A DNA stretch of 64,000 nucleotides, taken from contig CM054112.1 in NCBI GenBank assembly GCA_028673005.1, forward strand, positions 22,743,624 to 22,807,623, written 5' to 3'. Within the stretch, counting starts at the first letter, position 1; every line of letters begins with the position of its first letter. A program made the position numbers and the translations under genes. Positions 45,467-57,860 of the stretch are shown here, piece by piece. The notes below the pieces were generated by a model that saw nothing but the letters and a program-made list of their open reading frames with translations, was not told where the DNA came from and did no database searches. This stretch comes from Tanypteryx hageni. Lineage: Eukaryota; Arthropoda; Insecta; Odonata; Petaluridae.

Positions 45467-46539
45467 GAAAGTCATACCAGAAGATCCTGGGGTCATTTAA
45501 CACCTGATTCCTTCCCTAGACCTCCAATTTCAGCAAAACTTCCTTTAAAATAAGAAGCCACGATTGCTTAGATGGCCATTGAGCAAACTTAATCCAAACC
45601 GATAATGATGGCTATCGATATCGACGCACGTGTAAGGAATAGCTAAAAATCTGTGCAATCAGCAGATTGAATGAATATACTCCAGGGCTAATAAAATAAG
45701 GTTGGAATATCGTTAACTTTCATTTAAATTCTCTATAGTAACTTCAGTACTTTCATTTTCTCCAGGTAAGGATTTAAAAATGTGATTCACTCACTATACG
45801 AAGGTTTAATGCCGTGAGCTTATCAAAGCCTAGCTATTATCAATCTCTCTTCAATCTATCCGAGTATTTATTTGACTTGTTGTTATAGATAGTGCAGTAG
45901 TATGTATTGTGTTCTTCCACTTTACAACTAAACATAAGTAACACTCTTCATTCATCGCCACTTTGCAATTAAGTGCAAGATCAAGGAGAAATACCCTACT
46001 CATTTTCTCTTACATCACATATCAAATGGAACGCTGTAAATTTGTTATGCGTTAGAAAAATTTTCCATTAATAACCGATTATATTTGAATAGAAACCTTT
46101 TTGTCTGTAATTTATTTTTACATAAAATATATTAACTGTTGCCCGTTCGTTAAGTTATTTGTACGCAGAGTCAAACAAAACATCAAGGATTAGACCTTGA
46201 CCATATGAAGAGATATATTCCTTGGAAGAAAAATTTAACAGTATGAAATAAATAAGTTTTCAGAATTATTCAGTATTTGTTCTTTATAATGCCTTTTATT
46301 CTTGAAGGTGTCATCATTTATAGTTCTCGAGAAATGCATGTCTACATGAAGTGAGTGCATTTTAACAAGATTCAGCGTATTAACTCCAACCACCGAAGAT
46401 TACTAGAGGAATTAAACGCCGTACATTACAAGTTAATAATATCAGTTGTTTTTAAAAATGAAATTCAGTTGCAATAAATTCAAAAATAACAGCTGATTTT
46501 AGTTTGGGCATCCGATCAGCTCGTGTAGACGGATTTTGA
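45467..46539. other. AT-rich spacer, no gene recognised
   Basis: Nothing recognisable. Confidence 0.5.
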
Positions 46540-46640
46540 TGAGAGCGCCCCCCGCGCAGCCGTGCGACGCGGCCAACGGACGAGGCTCGAACCGGAGCCC
46601 GGCTGCCGGAGAAGCGGCCACGTCACCCTACTTCCGCAAA
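46540..46640 (-). repeat. Isolated GC-rich tRNA-like relic
   Basis: A 100-base GC-rich patch in AT-rich surroundings. On the minus strand it has CTTCTCCGGCAGCCGG (an anticodon-arm-like segment) followed by CCGGTTCGAGCCTCG, a B box. The A-box part (GGGTGACGTGGCC) is degenerate. It is probably the head of a SINE or a tRNA pseudogene. Confidence 0.45.
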
Positions 46641-49600
46641 TAATGGCAACGGGGTTGCATAGACATTTTGCAGCGATTAAGAGCATTCGCTGCCTAAAAA
46701 AATGAAAGGTGGACGAGAATGTTCAGCAGATTTTTGTCTCAGATGCGTCCGGCAAAGACTCTTAATTCAAGAGAACTGGATTATTATTAATAATACGCTA
46801 AATCTAGTTCATCAATATTAATATCCTTTTATTATGCAGGTCCCTAGCTATATGTTAAACCAGGTTCTCCATATTCTCCCATTCGCAACGAACTTCAGTT
46901 CTTGAAAACTGTCTTCCCCTTACAAATCGACTTGCAGCATTTTCCTTTATCATCCCCTTTGGCTCTCAAGTTTCACATAAATCGAATCTTCTATAAGTAG
47001 TGGCTCTATGTTATTCTCCCGTTTTATACCGTTTTATATACATTTTTAGGCTGCGCGGACTTCGAACCGCCTCAAAATATATACCACTTACCTATATTAC
47101 AGCTGGAGAGTATTTCGCAAAAATTAAGCAGAAAAAATTCGCATTTGTTTAAACGGACTATTTAATAATTTGATAATAGTCTGCAGAAAGGCAAAAAAGA
47201 TGAGCGACATTTATAAAGAGGTTCCATTAACTTTTCCCGCCATTTCAAAATTTTCATTCTTCAGTTTTTCAATCGCAAAATTTTTCTAAATATGTGTACT
47301 GAAGGATAAAGTAATTGGATTACTTTCCTGGATATCAACAAGTGTAACTGAAGTTCTTTGTGTGTCATCACTAAACACCCAAAGCTCCTTCTGCAAAATG
47401 CTTGTAGTTTGCTTCGAGAATTGCAAAAAGTTATGGATAATTAATTCATTTAGAGCACTTAGGGTAGCATAAAATTAATTAATTATTGTTATAGGTAAGA
47501 GAAGACCTGAAATAGGAGAAAACAAAAAAATATATAAACTTCTGGTTTCATATCGAAAGGAGAGCACATTCCAATAAAAAGTTGTTAGCATAAATTAAAA
47601 GCGCCGTTCTGCAATATATTTGTAATAATTCACCCAATTTTTGATCCTATGAAACATTATGAATTGCCAAGGTTTAAAAATTAAATACAGGAAATAAACC
47701 AATGTGGATGTATAATTTGCATAGGGAAGGCGAAAAATGATCTACTCGTCCGTTTTGTATTTTTATGATTTTTCTAATCATAAGATCAACTTGCTAATTC
47801 AAATTTGAACATTCCTCGAAAATTAGAATTTTGCTGCTTAACTATTCTACCAAAAACATTTAGAAAATTAAAAAATTTTATTTAACGTAATTTATATTAA
47901 ATTATTAAAAACACACATATGCGGTCAACATACTTATGTGCATCTATATTCATAAATTAAATGATCCATTAAAAATTATCACGAGGAAAGGATCATTTTA
48001 ATTACATGCACTTTTGTTGGATGGTTATCCTGTTAAAAATACGTAAATTACTTTCTTTTTATCATCGGCAGTCGTACAAAAGACTGCAATGCAGTGCAAT
48101 ATGGCAATTAACGATAACGGAAATTACTCCGTGGAAGTATGCCACAGCGAAAACAAGTGTGCCATATAAAAGATTCCGCAAAAGTTGTTTATTATATCTC
48201 CGCCCCGGGCTTTTTCACGAGCCTCAGCATCACGAGATGATGTCGCAGTGCAGAGAAAGAATGGAAACGCTATAAATGATGCACTTGTAGTTAATTTCAG
48301 ATCAAACGTTTCCGCTAGAAAGAATTTCTCTTCACTAACTAAACCTTGATGTTTAAACCGGGCTGCTGCTTAAAAATGTGCTTATATGGATTCAAAAATA
48401 AACAAGGTATTGAAAAATTCAAAATCTCCGAACCTTGATAAGCTTTAAAAATTACGCTTTTTGAGAAGCTTTGCCATAAACAGTGGTCTTACCTTTGGTA
48501 TAAGGTTTCCGCGACTGCATATACTTCATGATTACATCTTTTAATAGATTTTGATGTAAAAAATATTTTTAGTTCTCTGTTTTTATATTCTGAAAGCATG
48601 CATTTTTAGCCACTTTGTAAAAATATGGTATTAATTATTATAGTAATGAGGAACACTGCCAGAATTATATTGCCATAAAAACGGAAAATTTTGCTTTATC
48701 TTTGTATGCGGGCTTGTTAATTTATCAATTAATGAAAAAGTTATATTATATGATTACTTTCTGACTAATTTTATAAGTTTAAAGAGAAAGAAATTCCATG
48801 AATTAAATATATGTATTTTTAATATTTTAAAAGATTACATGAAAACCACACGAAATATAAGTCAATATGTTTCTCTCGTTTGGTTTCATTGAGATAATAG
48901 CAACTGCAATCTCCTCAGCTGTGACTTTTTAGTGTCTCAGACTTTAGATGCAACGAAGTTATTAAAGATATCTGGCAGTTAACTATGACAATTAAAAATA
49001 ACCTTGTTTACCAATTTGGTAACGTATCTACTTTACAGAAAATATCAAATCCATGGGGAAAAATTACTTCCCAGCTATATATTCTTTTGAGTGAACTTCT
49101 TATCAAAAGTTTAAGACGCAAACCTGAGAAACCCGAGCTGTGCATAATGCAATCCAGGAAATAAATTCCTCTCCGTCTACGCGTAAAAACTGCTTACCAA
49201 AGGCAAAACTTCCTAAATAAATCTGCAAGCCGTAAACATTTTAGATTTTTTAGAATTTGCTAACGATCAAGTTTTGTCAGAAGGTTAAACATTGGCAGTG
49301 GTTGGGAAATAATGACATCACTCTACATCTTGACAATTCAGGCTAATAATATGCATGGCTCAGGTCGTTCGGCCATTTTGTTTTCAAAATTATGTAGAAA
49401 TCTGATGAATATTTTAGATTTTTCCGCCATTTTTAATTTTTGAAACGATATTCCAGTTACACGTGTCCATTTGAGCGGCATATTAACAATGTTTCAATAT
49501 CATGTATGGCTATAATATGCTAACTAAGATATAAACAGAATGAGTTAATGAATTACATTAACTATTATGGCTCGATCTTGGATTTTAGGTTTTATTACTC

Positions 49601-50251
49601 GGGTTAAACGTATTCTTAAAACCAAAGGCATTTTTGTTTAATCTATTTTCCGTTCTGTACGTTAAAATGGAAATATGGGTTTAACATATTTTTCATTGTT
49701 TTTTATGAGAGATGATGGGCATTAAAAATATTCAGGAAATTTGTTAGAGAATTTTCAAAACAATAAGATCACCATGAAATGAGTTTTTGAAAAAAATTAA
49801 CCGTATATGACTTAAATTTTCACATTTGTTAAGACGTAATTATATTTGTGATTTTAAGGGAATCTTTTGCTTCTTTCAATTTGGAAGTAAAACAAAACTA
49901 ATCATTTTTATCTTTACTGAAAGATTTTTACTTAAAAATTCGCAATAACATTTGCTTTCGCACTTATTAACTTATTTATAATTACTAGTAGTGCCCGCAA
50001 TAACTTTTGAGAAGTCAGTTAGAAATCTGCATCTTTAAAAGTCATCTTAGAAAGGAAAATATTGATACACAGCAGTTATTGTCAAAATTTTATGTAATTA
50101 ATTCTTTAAAATTGTTTCTTTTTATTGAAATACATGCAATTTTTCATATACAATTACTTAAACCATTTATTTCATTTTCTACTCGTGAATTATTACCAAC
50201 GCACATGTTTTGTACTTCACCACATGTTATATTTCATATAAAATTAACAAT
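46641..50251. other. AT-rich DNA, no gene recognised
   Basis: Nothing I can support. The 89-codon plus-strand frame at 48006-48275 has no recognisable motif. It does not stand out from chance. Confidence 0.55.
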
Positions 50252-51891
50252 AGAAGAGCCGCAGCGGTCATTTTGACCTTTAGCAAGTTTTAAAGGAGTG
50301 CCGTACTCGTAGTTTTAGAAGCACGATGTTGCGTCTTTGTGACTTTTCATCATTTAAGGCTTTACACTTTTTCTTACGAAAAATTGGACCATTACCTGCA
50401 ACAGGAACGCCTGTACAGAGGGCCATACCTATAAGGGACATTAGCGGTCATTTTGACAGCAGTTAGTTTCGCATAAACCGTGTACAGGCAACCCCGTACT
50501 TACGAATTAATAAGTTAAATTTGCATTGGCCTCTGTTGTGTGGAACAAATTCATTAAGGATTGTACTTTGTGCTACAAACCTGGACAGAACGTCACTGGT
50601 GATGGACAGCTCTTCCCCAATAATGCTCGGTGCACGTTCACACGGTACATGGCCAACAAGCCAGATAAATTTAAAATAAAATTTTGGCTTTTGGCTAAGG
50701 TTGCGTCGAAGTATGTCTGCAACGGATTACCTTACCTTAGGAAAGATGAGATAAGTCCTGAGATACGTCCTACCAGTGAGTCATTGCCTGAAAATGTTAT
50801 CATGGCGCTCATGGACCATTGCCTCAAGAATAGGGCGCAACATCACAACTTATTTCTTCTTCACATCGATGAATCTGGATGAGAGGCTGGAAGCACAACA
50901 AACTAGCATAGTTGGAACAATGAATCTTGTGAGGAAGGAAATCCCAGAGTCTCTACGGGTATCATAGGCACAGCTCTACAATACTACAATACTGAAGGGT
51001 GCAAATGATACTACACTCACAGTATACTAAGGAAAGTAAAGTAAGAATGTTTTGGTACTGAGCACTCTGCACCAGAGTGTCTAAATACGCGGAGGTGAGA
51101 AGAAGCCTCCCGAAGCCATAGAATTCTACAACGCTGCTAGGTTTGGTGTAGACATAGTTGACCAAATATCTCATAAATACTCTGTGAGGGCTGCATCTCG
51201 CAGGTGGCCTGTACACATTTTTACAACGTGCTTGACCTGGCAGCAATAACCACCTGGATCATCTACAAAGAGGTCACTGAAAAAAAGGATCCCTCGACAT
51301 AAGTTCATTCACCAACTAGTAGAAGAGCTAAGTGCAGAGTACATGAAGACAAAACCCCGAGGCTGCGTACACTCTGAAAATGAGCCTCAGCTCAAAGGTG
51401 ACTGCAAGCGACTGCTATATAAAATGCTCTCTAAGTGCAAGAGGTACAAAACCGTTTACACTTGTTCTGTTTGCAACAAGCCTGTTTGTGGCAAATATTC
51501 AGCCAAGATTGCCAAAGAAATCACTTTTATTAGCTGCTTGCCAAATAATTGAAGGTTAGGATTATGCTTTTTATATTTACAGATTTTATATAAATATTTT
51601 TCTTCTTATGACATGGTACAATGTTCTGTTTCCATGTAGAGACTGCTTTCTGCAGGAATTTAATTTAATTATTAAATCACTTCCCTTTTATTTCTAAAGT
51701 ATAATTTAAAAAATATTTTAACGATGGTTTTTTGTCGAAATAAAAAAGATTAACATTGTTTGGGTATCTCTAAAAAAACCCTATACACCTATGAACATAT
51801 AAGAACTCCATCCAGTCGATATCTGCCTCTCAGAAGAATGCTGAACAGTTATTCAGTGGTAGCGGTCAAAATGACCGCTCGTGGCCCTTCT
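50252..51891 (+). mobile_element. piggyBac-like element with inverted ends
   Basis: The left end carries GCAGCGGTCATTTTGACC (50261-50278). The right end carries GGTCAAAATGACCGCTCG (51864-51881), its inverse, and the similarity extends outward to AGAAG. A third copy, AGCGGTCATTTTGAC, lies inside the left end near 50442. The transposase relic lies between. A TTAA at 50244-50247 precedes the left end, as expected for piggyBac, but no TTAA follows the right end within 20 bases, so the exact right boundary is unclear. Confidence 0.85.
50526..51555 (+). pseudogene. piggyBac transposase (DDE_Tnp_1_7), fragmented
   Basis: The plus-strand translation gives 'FIKDCTLCYKPGQNVTGDGQ' (family: PGxxxTIDEQ, first catalytic Asp kept), 'RCTFTRYMANKPDKFKIKFW', 'LMDHCLKNR', 'HNLFLLHIDESG', then a frameshift near 50880 and stops around 50966-51040. 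Next come 'AARFGVDIVDQISHKYSVR' and 'RRWPVHIF', and then the C-terminal Cys-rich zinc-binding tail with 'YTCSVCNKPVCGKY', ending at 51549-51551. The family excises and inserts elements at TTAA in the nucleus. The first block has no ATG (its frame opens at TTG) and the N-terminal third was not found, so the gene is dead. The C-terminal part (51343-51552) is the cleanest. Confidence 0.92.
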
Positions 51892-51948
51892 AGGTATGCA
51901 GGTGGATCCGACCCTGCTAGTGTTAATAACGTCAGGCTATACTTTATG

Positions 51949-52430
51949 GAATTTACTTATCGAGATGAGAAGGAAAAACTTTGTCACTCCCACAGTTTAC
52001 TGAGCACGACCGGTTTCGCTAATATCGTAGCAGCACCTGGTGAAAAACTGTATTAAACCATTCCATATTCAGGGAAAAAAGAGGAGGGAGAAAAGAGGGG
52101 TTACACAGGAAGCGATTGGATGGCAATTAAAGAAACGGTTAGGAAAATGACGGGGTTGGAAAAGGAAGGCGGAAGAAAAACAAAGTTACAAAATGTATAC
52201 AAAAAATTGGTAAAAAAGCCAAAGACAACAAAGACACAAAGTATTTACAAAAAATTAGGTAAGCTTAACAGAGGAGAGTTATTGTGAAAAATGTATTCAT
52301 TTTAGAGAAGCGAGTCCTTACAAATAATTATCTCTAGCTGTTCTAGAGCATCCAATTTGCGACCGGTCGTGTTCAATAAACTGTGAAAGTGACAAGTTTT
52401 TCTTTTCATCTCGATGTTATAATTCATTTA
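51949..52430. mobile_element. Inverted-arm element with ACCGGTCGTG-type ends
   Basis: The left arm (51949-52016) has TCGAGATGAGAAGGAAAAAC, GTCAC, ACAGTTTACTGA and CACGACCGGT. The right arm (52358-52430) carries the inverse blocks in mirrored order with a few changes. Between them is a 70-codon Lys-rich open stretch (about 52080-52287) containing 'GLEKEGGRKTKL' and two copies of a YKKL motif, without a recognised domain. GAAACCGGTCGTG on the minus strand of the left arm resembles Penelope-type terminal ribozyme sequence. The element type is not certain. Confidence 0.7.
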
Positions 52431-53469
52431 TTTATAATAGTCCATATTCTCCTTATAAAATTATACAACTGGCATTTTGAATGTGTCTGTTTTTATAATT
52501 TAAATGTGCAATTTTAATTGCTTCAACCTTATGGAAAAGGTAATATTCCAGAATTGAAATAAAGAAAAGATTTTTTGGTCGATCGTTAAAAACAATCCTC
52601 ACCCAGTTTACCAAATAATAATTATCTGCAATTATTGACGTTGCAATCTATTATACGCTGCTACAACAATAAGTTCGATGAATCATAAAAAGTGCGAACC
52701 GAATAACTTAATTCTTTTGTCTATTTGAAGGCTTAATAGACGCTTATTCAATCGGAGGCAACATTGCGGGTCGCTCTGGCAACACCTGGAAAGAGTACGA
52801 AAAAGCCATACAATTTCAAAACTAAATGTTTATTTCTGGCAGGTTCTTCCGTGTAACATCCGTTTGTTATTTACGGAGACTGGAATAGCATGGAAGTATT
52901 TAGAATTGGTCAGTGCGGAATTTTTATGAATACTGTTGAGGACAATTTATTTTATCGAATAAAGGCTATGATAGATATTGTAAATTACATAGACTTACGG
53001 AAAAAGGTAAATCATAGTCACTTTTGAATACTGATAACACATTCAGATATCACATTTTGAAATCATATTGGAATTTGCGATTCGAATTGAAATACATTAC
53101 AAGTGATAAATACAAAGTTTCTCAGTAAAATTTATATCTTAATTATCTGTGTTTCCTTTTGACAAAAATACAGCGTAGTTATTCACAATATCGGCAATTT
53201 TATGCTTACACAATTATCTAGAAAATTTCGTCATACCATGCATACGTTAATATTAAATGCCATTTAATTTAAAAGTTTAAAAATCACATGGAAACTATAT
53301 GATCTCGGTAAGTTGGTTTTAGAAATTCATTGTGTAGAGTGTTATTTCTTAAATTAAATCATGGGTAACAGATTTGATAAAGACACCCGTTACCGCGGTA
53401 CATGCTCACTTTGATTTTGCTATGATTTATATGCAGGTTCCCCGTTGAATAATTTTAACGGGCAATTAT
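52431..53469. other. AT-rich spacer, no gene recognised
   Basis: Nothing recognisable. Confidence 0.5.
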
Positions 53470-53987
53470 TCTAGTGTATATTAATAAAAGGCTGCGTGTG
53501 TCTGTGCGCGTGTGTGGAAAACCACGAAACTTAGAGACTTAAAACTTGGTACAAATACTAAAGAGAGATTTGCATCTCGATTCCAGAATTTTTATTTTAG
53601 GGTGGGAGAAGGGGGGTGCCATACAAATCATACCCTACAGCATTACTCAATAACTAAGAAACTGAAATCTTGTTATACTTACTAAAAAGACCTAGTGAAT
53701 GTGCACCTCTGAATTAGAATTTTAATTTTTTTGGGGAGGGGGGTTCCATACAACTCATACCCTGACTAGAGACCCGTGCTAATTTTTTGTATAATTATGC
53801 AACCTATTTTCAATATTATTGGCAAAATAACAAATTTGAAACTACATATATTTAATTTGTTCATACCACTTAGGAGAGAATTTTGTCACTTATCTCGAAA
53901 GTACCATGAGTTTGAATGAAAATATTAGCGAGTGAAATGATCATGAAAAATTCGAAACACGGGACAAAGCCTGGGTTAGTATCTAGT
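53470..53987 (+). mobile_element. Helitron/Helentron-like non-autonomous element
   Basis: The left end reads TCTAGTGTATATTAATAAAA followed by a GT/CG-rich GTGTCTGTGCGCG. The right end reads GGGACAAAGCCTGGGTTAGT and closes with ATCTAGT, the pattern of the CTAGT-type 3' ends of Helentron-like repeats in arthropods. Internally a unit of about 125 bases occurs twice: a stretch leading to GGGTGCCATACAAATCATAC near 53614-53633, and one leading to GGGTTCCATACAACTCATAC near 53741-53760. There is no replicase or helicase, so it depends on another copy. Confidence 0.6.
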
Positions 53988-54499
53988 TATGTATAAAATA
54001 TCTTATTAGCAGCTCACAGCATATTAAAAGGCAAAAGATGTTTAATGGTTGCATTGACGAATGCAAGTATCTTTGCCAGCTAAAAGATCTCATTCCGCGT
54101 CAAAAGTATTGGGGTTTAGAGTATGCCTACTCATCACATAAAAATTAGCAAATTTACGATCACTTTAAATATCATCGCTAAAAGCGCTGATTATTGGGAA
54201 ATTTAATACTTTGAAACAATGATATTTTGCAGAAATTATATCGTAAACTAAATAATTCGAGGTCAAAACAGTTTTATAATCGAAAGCTTCCTCAAAATCT
54301 GAGTACCTCTTGCTTAGCCAGAAGAATCTTTTATTACATATTGGTATCTTTGCATGGAAAGCTATACAGTCATGCACTGTGATGCTACAAATGTGGTGAC
54401 GCTGTTATTTGAGCCGAATAATCCATAATCGCGGGCCAATGAGACTACTGCTCCGAATGGCAAAAGAAATCAAACGGCTAAACTGAGAAATTCTATTTA
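53988..54499. other. AT-rich spacer, no gene recognised
   Basis: Nothing recognisable. Confidence 0.5.
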
Positions 54500-54685
54500 C
54501 AGTCAAACCTCAAAAAGAGGACAAAAAAGTTCGAGTTACCTAAGCATTGAATTATATAACGCTTATGAACACGAAGGGGAAATTATACTTTGGGGTATAC
54601 AAAGAATTATAATTACCAACATTCGAGTTATACAGGGGTACAGAAAATTTGAGTTATCAACATTCGAGTTACTGTTTTGTCCTAA
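54500..54685 (+). repeat. pogo/Tigger-like MITE relic
   Basis: The left end, CAGTCAAACCTC, follows TA (54498-54499) and matches the usual terminal sequence of pogo-type elements. The motif TTCGAGTTA recurs at about 54530, 54623 and 54662, as in such MITEs. The right terminus is not recognisable, so the copy is truncated. Confidence 0.4.
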
Positions 54686-55139
54686 GTGGAAATTTTCATT
54701 GTTTATTTAGCCACTTGCAATGACACTGGAAATTATGTGTGAGCCATCAGCCATACATTCCTATACATATCTGTAGTGCGGCTTCTGAAATAAAAAATAG
54801 CCGGCAACCGGGTCAATGCGACACTGAGCAAGCAAACACATGTTAGAAAACAGCTATTAGCGATATATATGTGAATGGTTACATCTCTATAACAAAAACC
54901 ATACTTGCATGAAAATTCCTAAAATAGATCTATTGGCATAAAATTCTTTGACTAATGTAAAGCGATGTAATTTAAAAAGATATTTTAATATATAAAGTTC
55001 TAAGCTAAATTCAAACATGCGTGAGAAACTGTCAAAATATACTTCTCCAATAGCAAACAAAAGGTTAGGATACCAGATGCGTATTTCAATTATAATGCAA
55101 CTGTGATCATTGGAGATTCACACATTCTAATGAATACTC
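54686..55139. other. AT-rich spacer, no gene recognised
   Basis: Nothing recognisable. Confidence 0.5.
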
Positions 55140-55975
55140 TATTACAAGAAATTAATTATTAATTAGCCAATTCCATGTTAAGCTGTAACCCTAGACCGCC
55201 TGGCGTCTTAGAATCAATCCCTCCAAATGCACCTTCGCCTTACGTAAGCAACCAATTATAAACCAATACAAAATTCTTGGCATTACTATCCCTTAGTTAC
55301 AACACAAAAGGATCTTTAATCTTTGACCAGAAACTACTATGTGTTACCCATATTAGGAACGTCACTTCTCGTGCCATGTCTATGCTGGGCCTCATCTATC
55401 TTTTCGCCGAAATTGCGAATGTTTTCTCTCTACGCACAGTCTTTGTCAGCTGTGTTCTCCCAATTTTAGGATACTGCTCACCCATTTAGTCCTCAGTTTC
55501 CCAATCTAATCTCAATCACCTAGAAAGGCCCCTAAATTTATTCCATCACATTATCCGTCAGCGAGTTCCTTCTCTTCGTAATGCGTCCTCTTCCCACATC
55601 CTCCACACACTGACCGATCGTAGACTGGTAATCGATTTAAAGTTTTTTCGTAACATTGTAAATGAAAATTATAGAACTTCCGAACTTTTCTCCAGTCACC
55701 CCCTCCGTATTCTCTCTAGAAGTACTAGATTACATGATTTATTCCACTGCCACACTCCTCGGCTCTCAACCACAAAACTCTCCTTAATTTTCCGCCTCTC
55801 AAACTTATATAACCAAACTCTGAAGCAAGATCCTCATACTGATGTATTTCATCGAGTTCCTTATTGTTTTATTTGACTGTTTTTATATGCATTTATTATT
55901 TATTGGTTGTAATATTCGATGTAATAGGCCTGAGTGCTGTTGTTGAACTTATTAAATAAATAAATAAATAAATCA
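55140..55975 (+). mobile_element. 5'-truncated LINE 3' end with (AAAT)n tail
   Basis: A reverse-transcriptase C-terminal frame (about 55270-55875) leads into a short 3' untranslated region and a TAAATAAATAAATAAATAAA tail ending near 55973. This is the layout of jockey- or I-type LINEs truncated at their 5' end on insertion. The tail type matches that of the SINE at 13944-14080. Confidence 0.85.
55270..55875 (+). pseudogene. LINE RT C-terminal region, degenerate
   Basis: The plus strand reads 'FDQKLLCVTHIRNVTSRAMS' (the HIxxVxxRA helix after the RT core), 'SMLGLIYLFAEI', 'SCVLPILGYCSPI' followed by a stop at 55487-55489, then 'LNHLERPLNLFHHIIRQRVP', 'LHTLTDRRLVIDLKFFRNIV' and 'LHDLFHCHTPRLSTTKLSLI'. 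In the family this region includes the LExVQ...RR helices and the closing R...P..R...R segment. The RT catalytic core is absent because the copy is truncated. Only one clear in-frame stop is seen, so it is younger than the other LINE relics here. Confidence 0.85.
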
Positions 55976-57279
55976 GATATATCCGGCTAAAAAGATAACT
56001 TGTATCCTCATTACGTTCGTAAAAACGAATTTTAGTGCAGGCTTATTGACCTCCGTGAACTTATATAAACTTTTATCTCGGCACCAAGAATTTTTATTAC
56101 CGATTTTTAGATTGGAAATGAGATATTGGTACATGCATACAGTCTCGGAAATGGCTATAGGACCACCTGGATTAAAAAAAAATTGTTAGATGCCGAGTTC
56201 TTTTAACAATTTCTAAGATAATGTGGTGTAAAATAAATAGATAATAACTGTTTTATATTTTAAACAAAATTAACAAATATAATCGAACATTTTGATTTTC
56301 AGATGTGAAAATGCCCAAAGATCACTTGCTGTTTTGCTGTAAAAGTTGTGTATTATACTTTTAAAAATCTAGGTATCCTTACAGTCATTTACAGAACTGT
56401 AGAAATTAGGTGGCATTGTGGTTTTACAACAAAAATGCATTTTTAGAGAAAACGGGTTCCTTACTTCTTTATGATGGAAGACAAATATAAAATGGCGGTC
56501 AGTTCCATTAATGATGAACTCCAATGCCCAAGAAATGGTCAAGAAAATCAGATGAGTACATATTTTGATTAAAAAGCCGCATTACTTAGTGATGATTTAC
56601 CGATCGTTGGGTATGTATAGTTAATTATAAAAATATTATTTAGAATCAGTAATCACCAGTGAAGGACGGTTGCACTGTAGTCGGAATGCGCATCAGGTTT
56701 TTCCAATCTTTCTATGGTTCCTTGAATTATATTCTTCATAAATTGAGCACGCTGCCATTTAAAATTTTTTGTTTTCTACCAGGAGCAATTGTCACATCAT
56801 TTTGAAATGCAAGTATTTTCTCGTGTAGCTGAAAATTCTTAGATCAATCATTATCATCATGTGGATTCCTGCCATAGAGCTAGAGAGTTCAATATATCAT
56901 TCTTGGAAATATTGTGTACCAATAATTTTTTTCCATTTTCATTTAATCAGCAGTAAATTTTGGAGCTGCTAAAGCAATAAAAATTGCATCCGGATTTAAG
57001 AAAGAATTTGACTATATTGTACAGCAAAATATTTTTTTACATAATAATTTATGAAATACTAGAACACATGCAGCATTAGTGTTTAATTCTAGTAGTTTTT
57101 GATATGGGGATTCTCAGTGTGTCTTTATATTTAACCCTGAAAGCCCATTGATGTCAAAACTGTGTGATCTTATTTTTATATTTATTTAACCAAGTAAATT
57201 TTTTTACGATTATCTGTACGTTTTGATGGTCAGTATGTACTTTATAATTTGATGATTTATTCATTGATATATATAGGAG
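55976..57279. other. AT-rich spacer, no gene recognised
   Basis: Nothing recognisable on either strand. Confidence 0.5.
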
Positions 57280-57389
57280 ATTGAGAAGGCAATCTCATAG
57301 ATCAAGGCGATATTAAGTGAAAAAGAAGAACACAAAGCCCAACCAAGCACTGGTGATGTGTGAGTATAAGTTGGAGGAAAGAGCCAAGA

Positions 57390-57860
57390 GGATAGAAAAC
57401 CGCCGGTTGGAGTAGTAGGCGATTTAATGCTGCGATTTATTTGAGGCCAGGGCAGAGAAGAAAATGCAACGGTGGGATTTTTTCCAGGGGAAAAAAGATA
57501 TCTAGAAAATAAAATTCATAGAATGAGGAGTAAGTGGTGTTACTGCACGTTGGAACAAACGGCTCTAAATGGGGGAGCAGTGATCATGTTGTTGGTCTTG
57601 ATCGGAACCTGAGCACTGCTGTGGAGAACAAATTTAAAAGAGCAAAAGTTATAACAAGGAGAATCATCATGAGAAGAGGTGTCTCAAGTAGAAGAAAAGA
57701 CTGCATAAATGAAGAAAATGATTGGGTGTGTAATTAACAAGGTGTGTATTTCGTGGATCGAAACTGTAGGATGACATAAAGTGACCTGGCATGAGATAGT
57801 GCATCTGAGAAGGAGTGGATTCTACGGAAAGGGAAAACTTTTTTATGATGCTATAAATAC
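57390..57860 (+). pseudogene. LINE ORF1 SGNH-hydrolase-like domain, broken
   Basis: The plus strand reads 'VVGDLMLRFI' followed by a stop, then 'LLHVGTNGSKWGS', 'FKRAKVITRRIIMRRGVSSR', 'INEENDWVCN', a stop, and 'GVYFVDRNCRM'. This follows the SGNH/GDSL order found in LINE ORF1 proteins: GDS (here the Ser is Leu), HVGTND (here the Asp is Gly), the beta strand with RR, and the FVD strand. The catalytic Ser is therefore lost. Several frameshifts are needed to join the segments. The longest open block is 57534-57737. Confidence 0.75.

Noticed and set aside
48006..48275. 89-codon plus-strand frame in AT-rich DNA
   Set aside because: No motif, no splice or promoter signal, and length within chance expectation for the number of frames examined.
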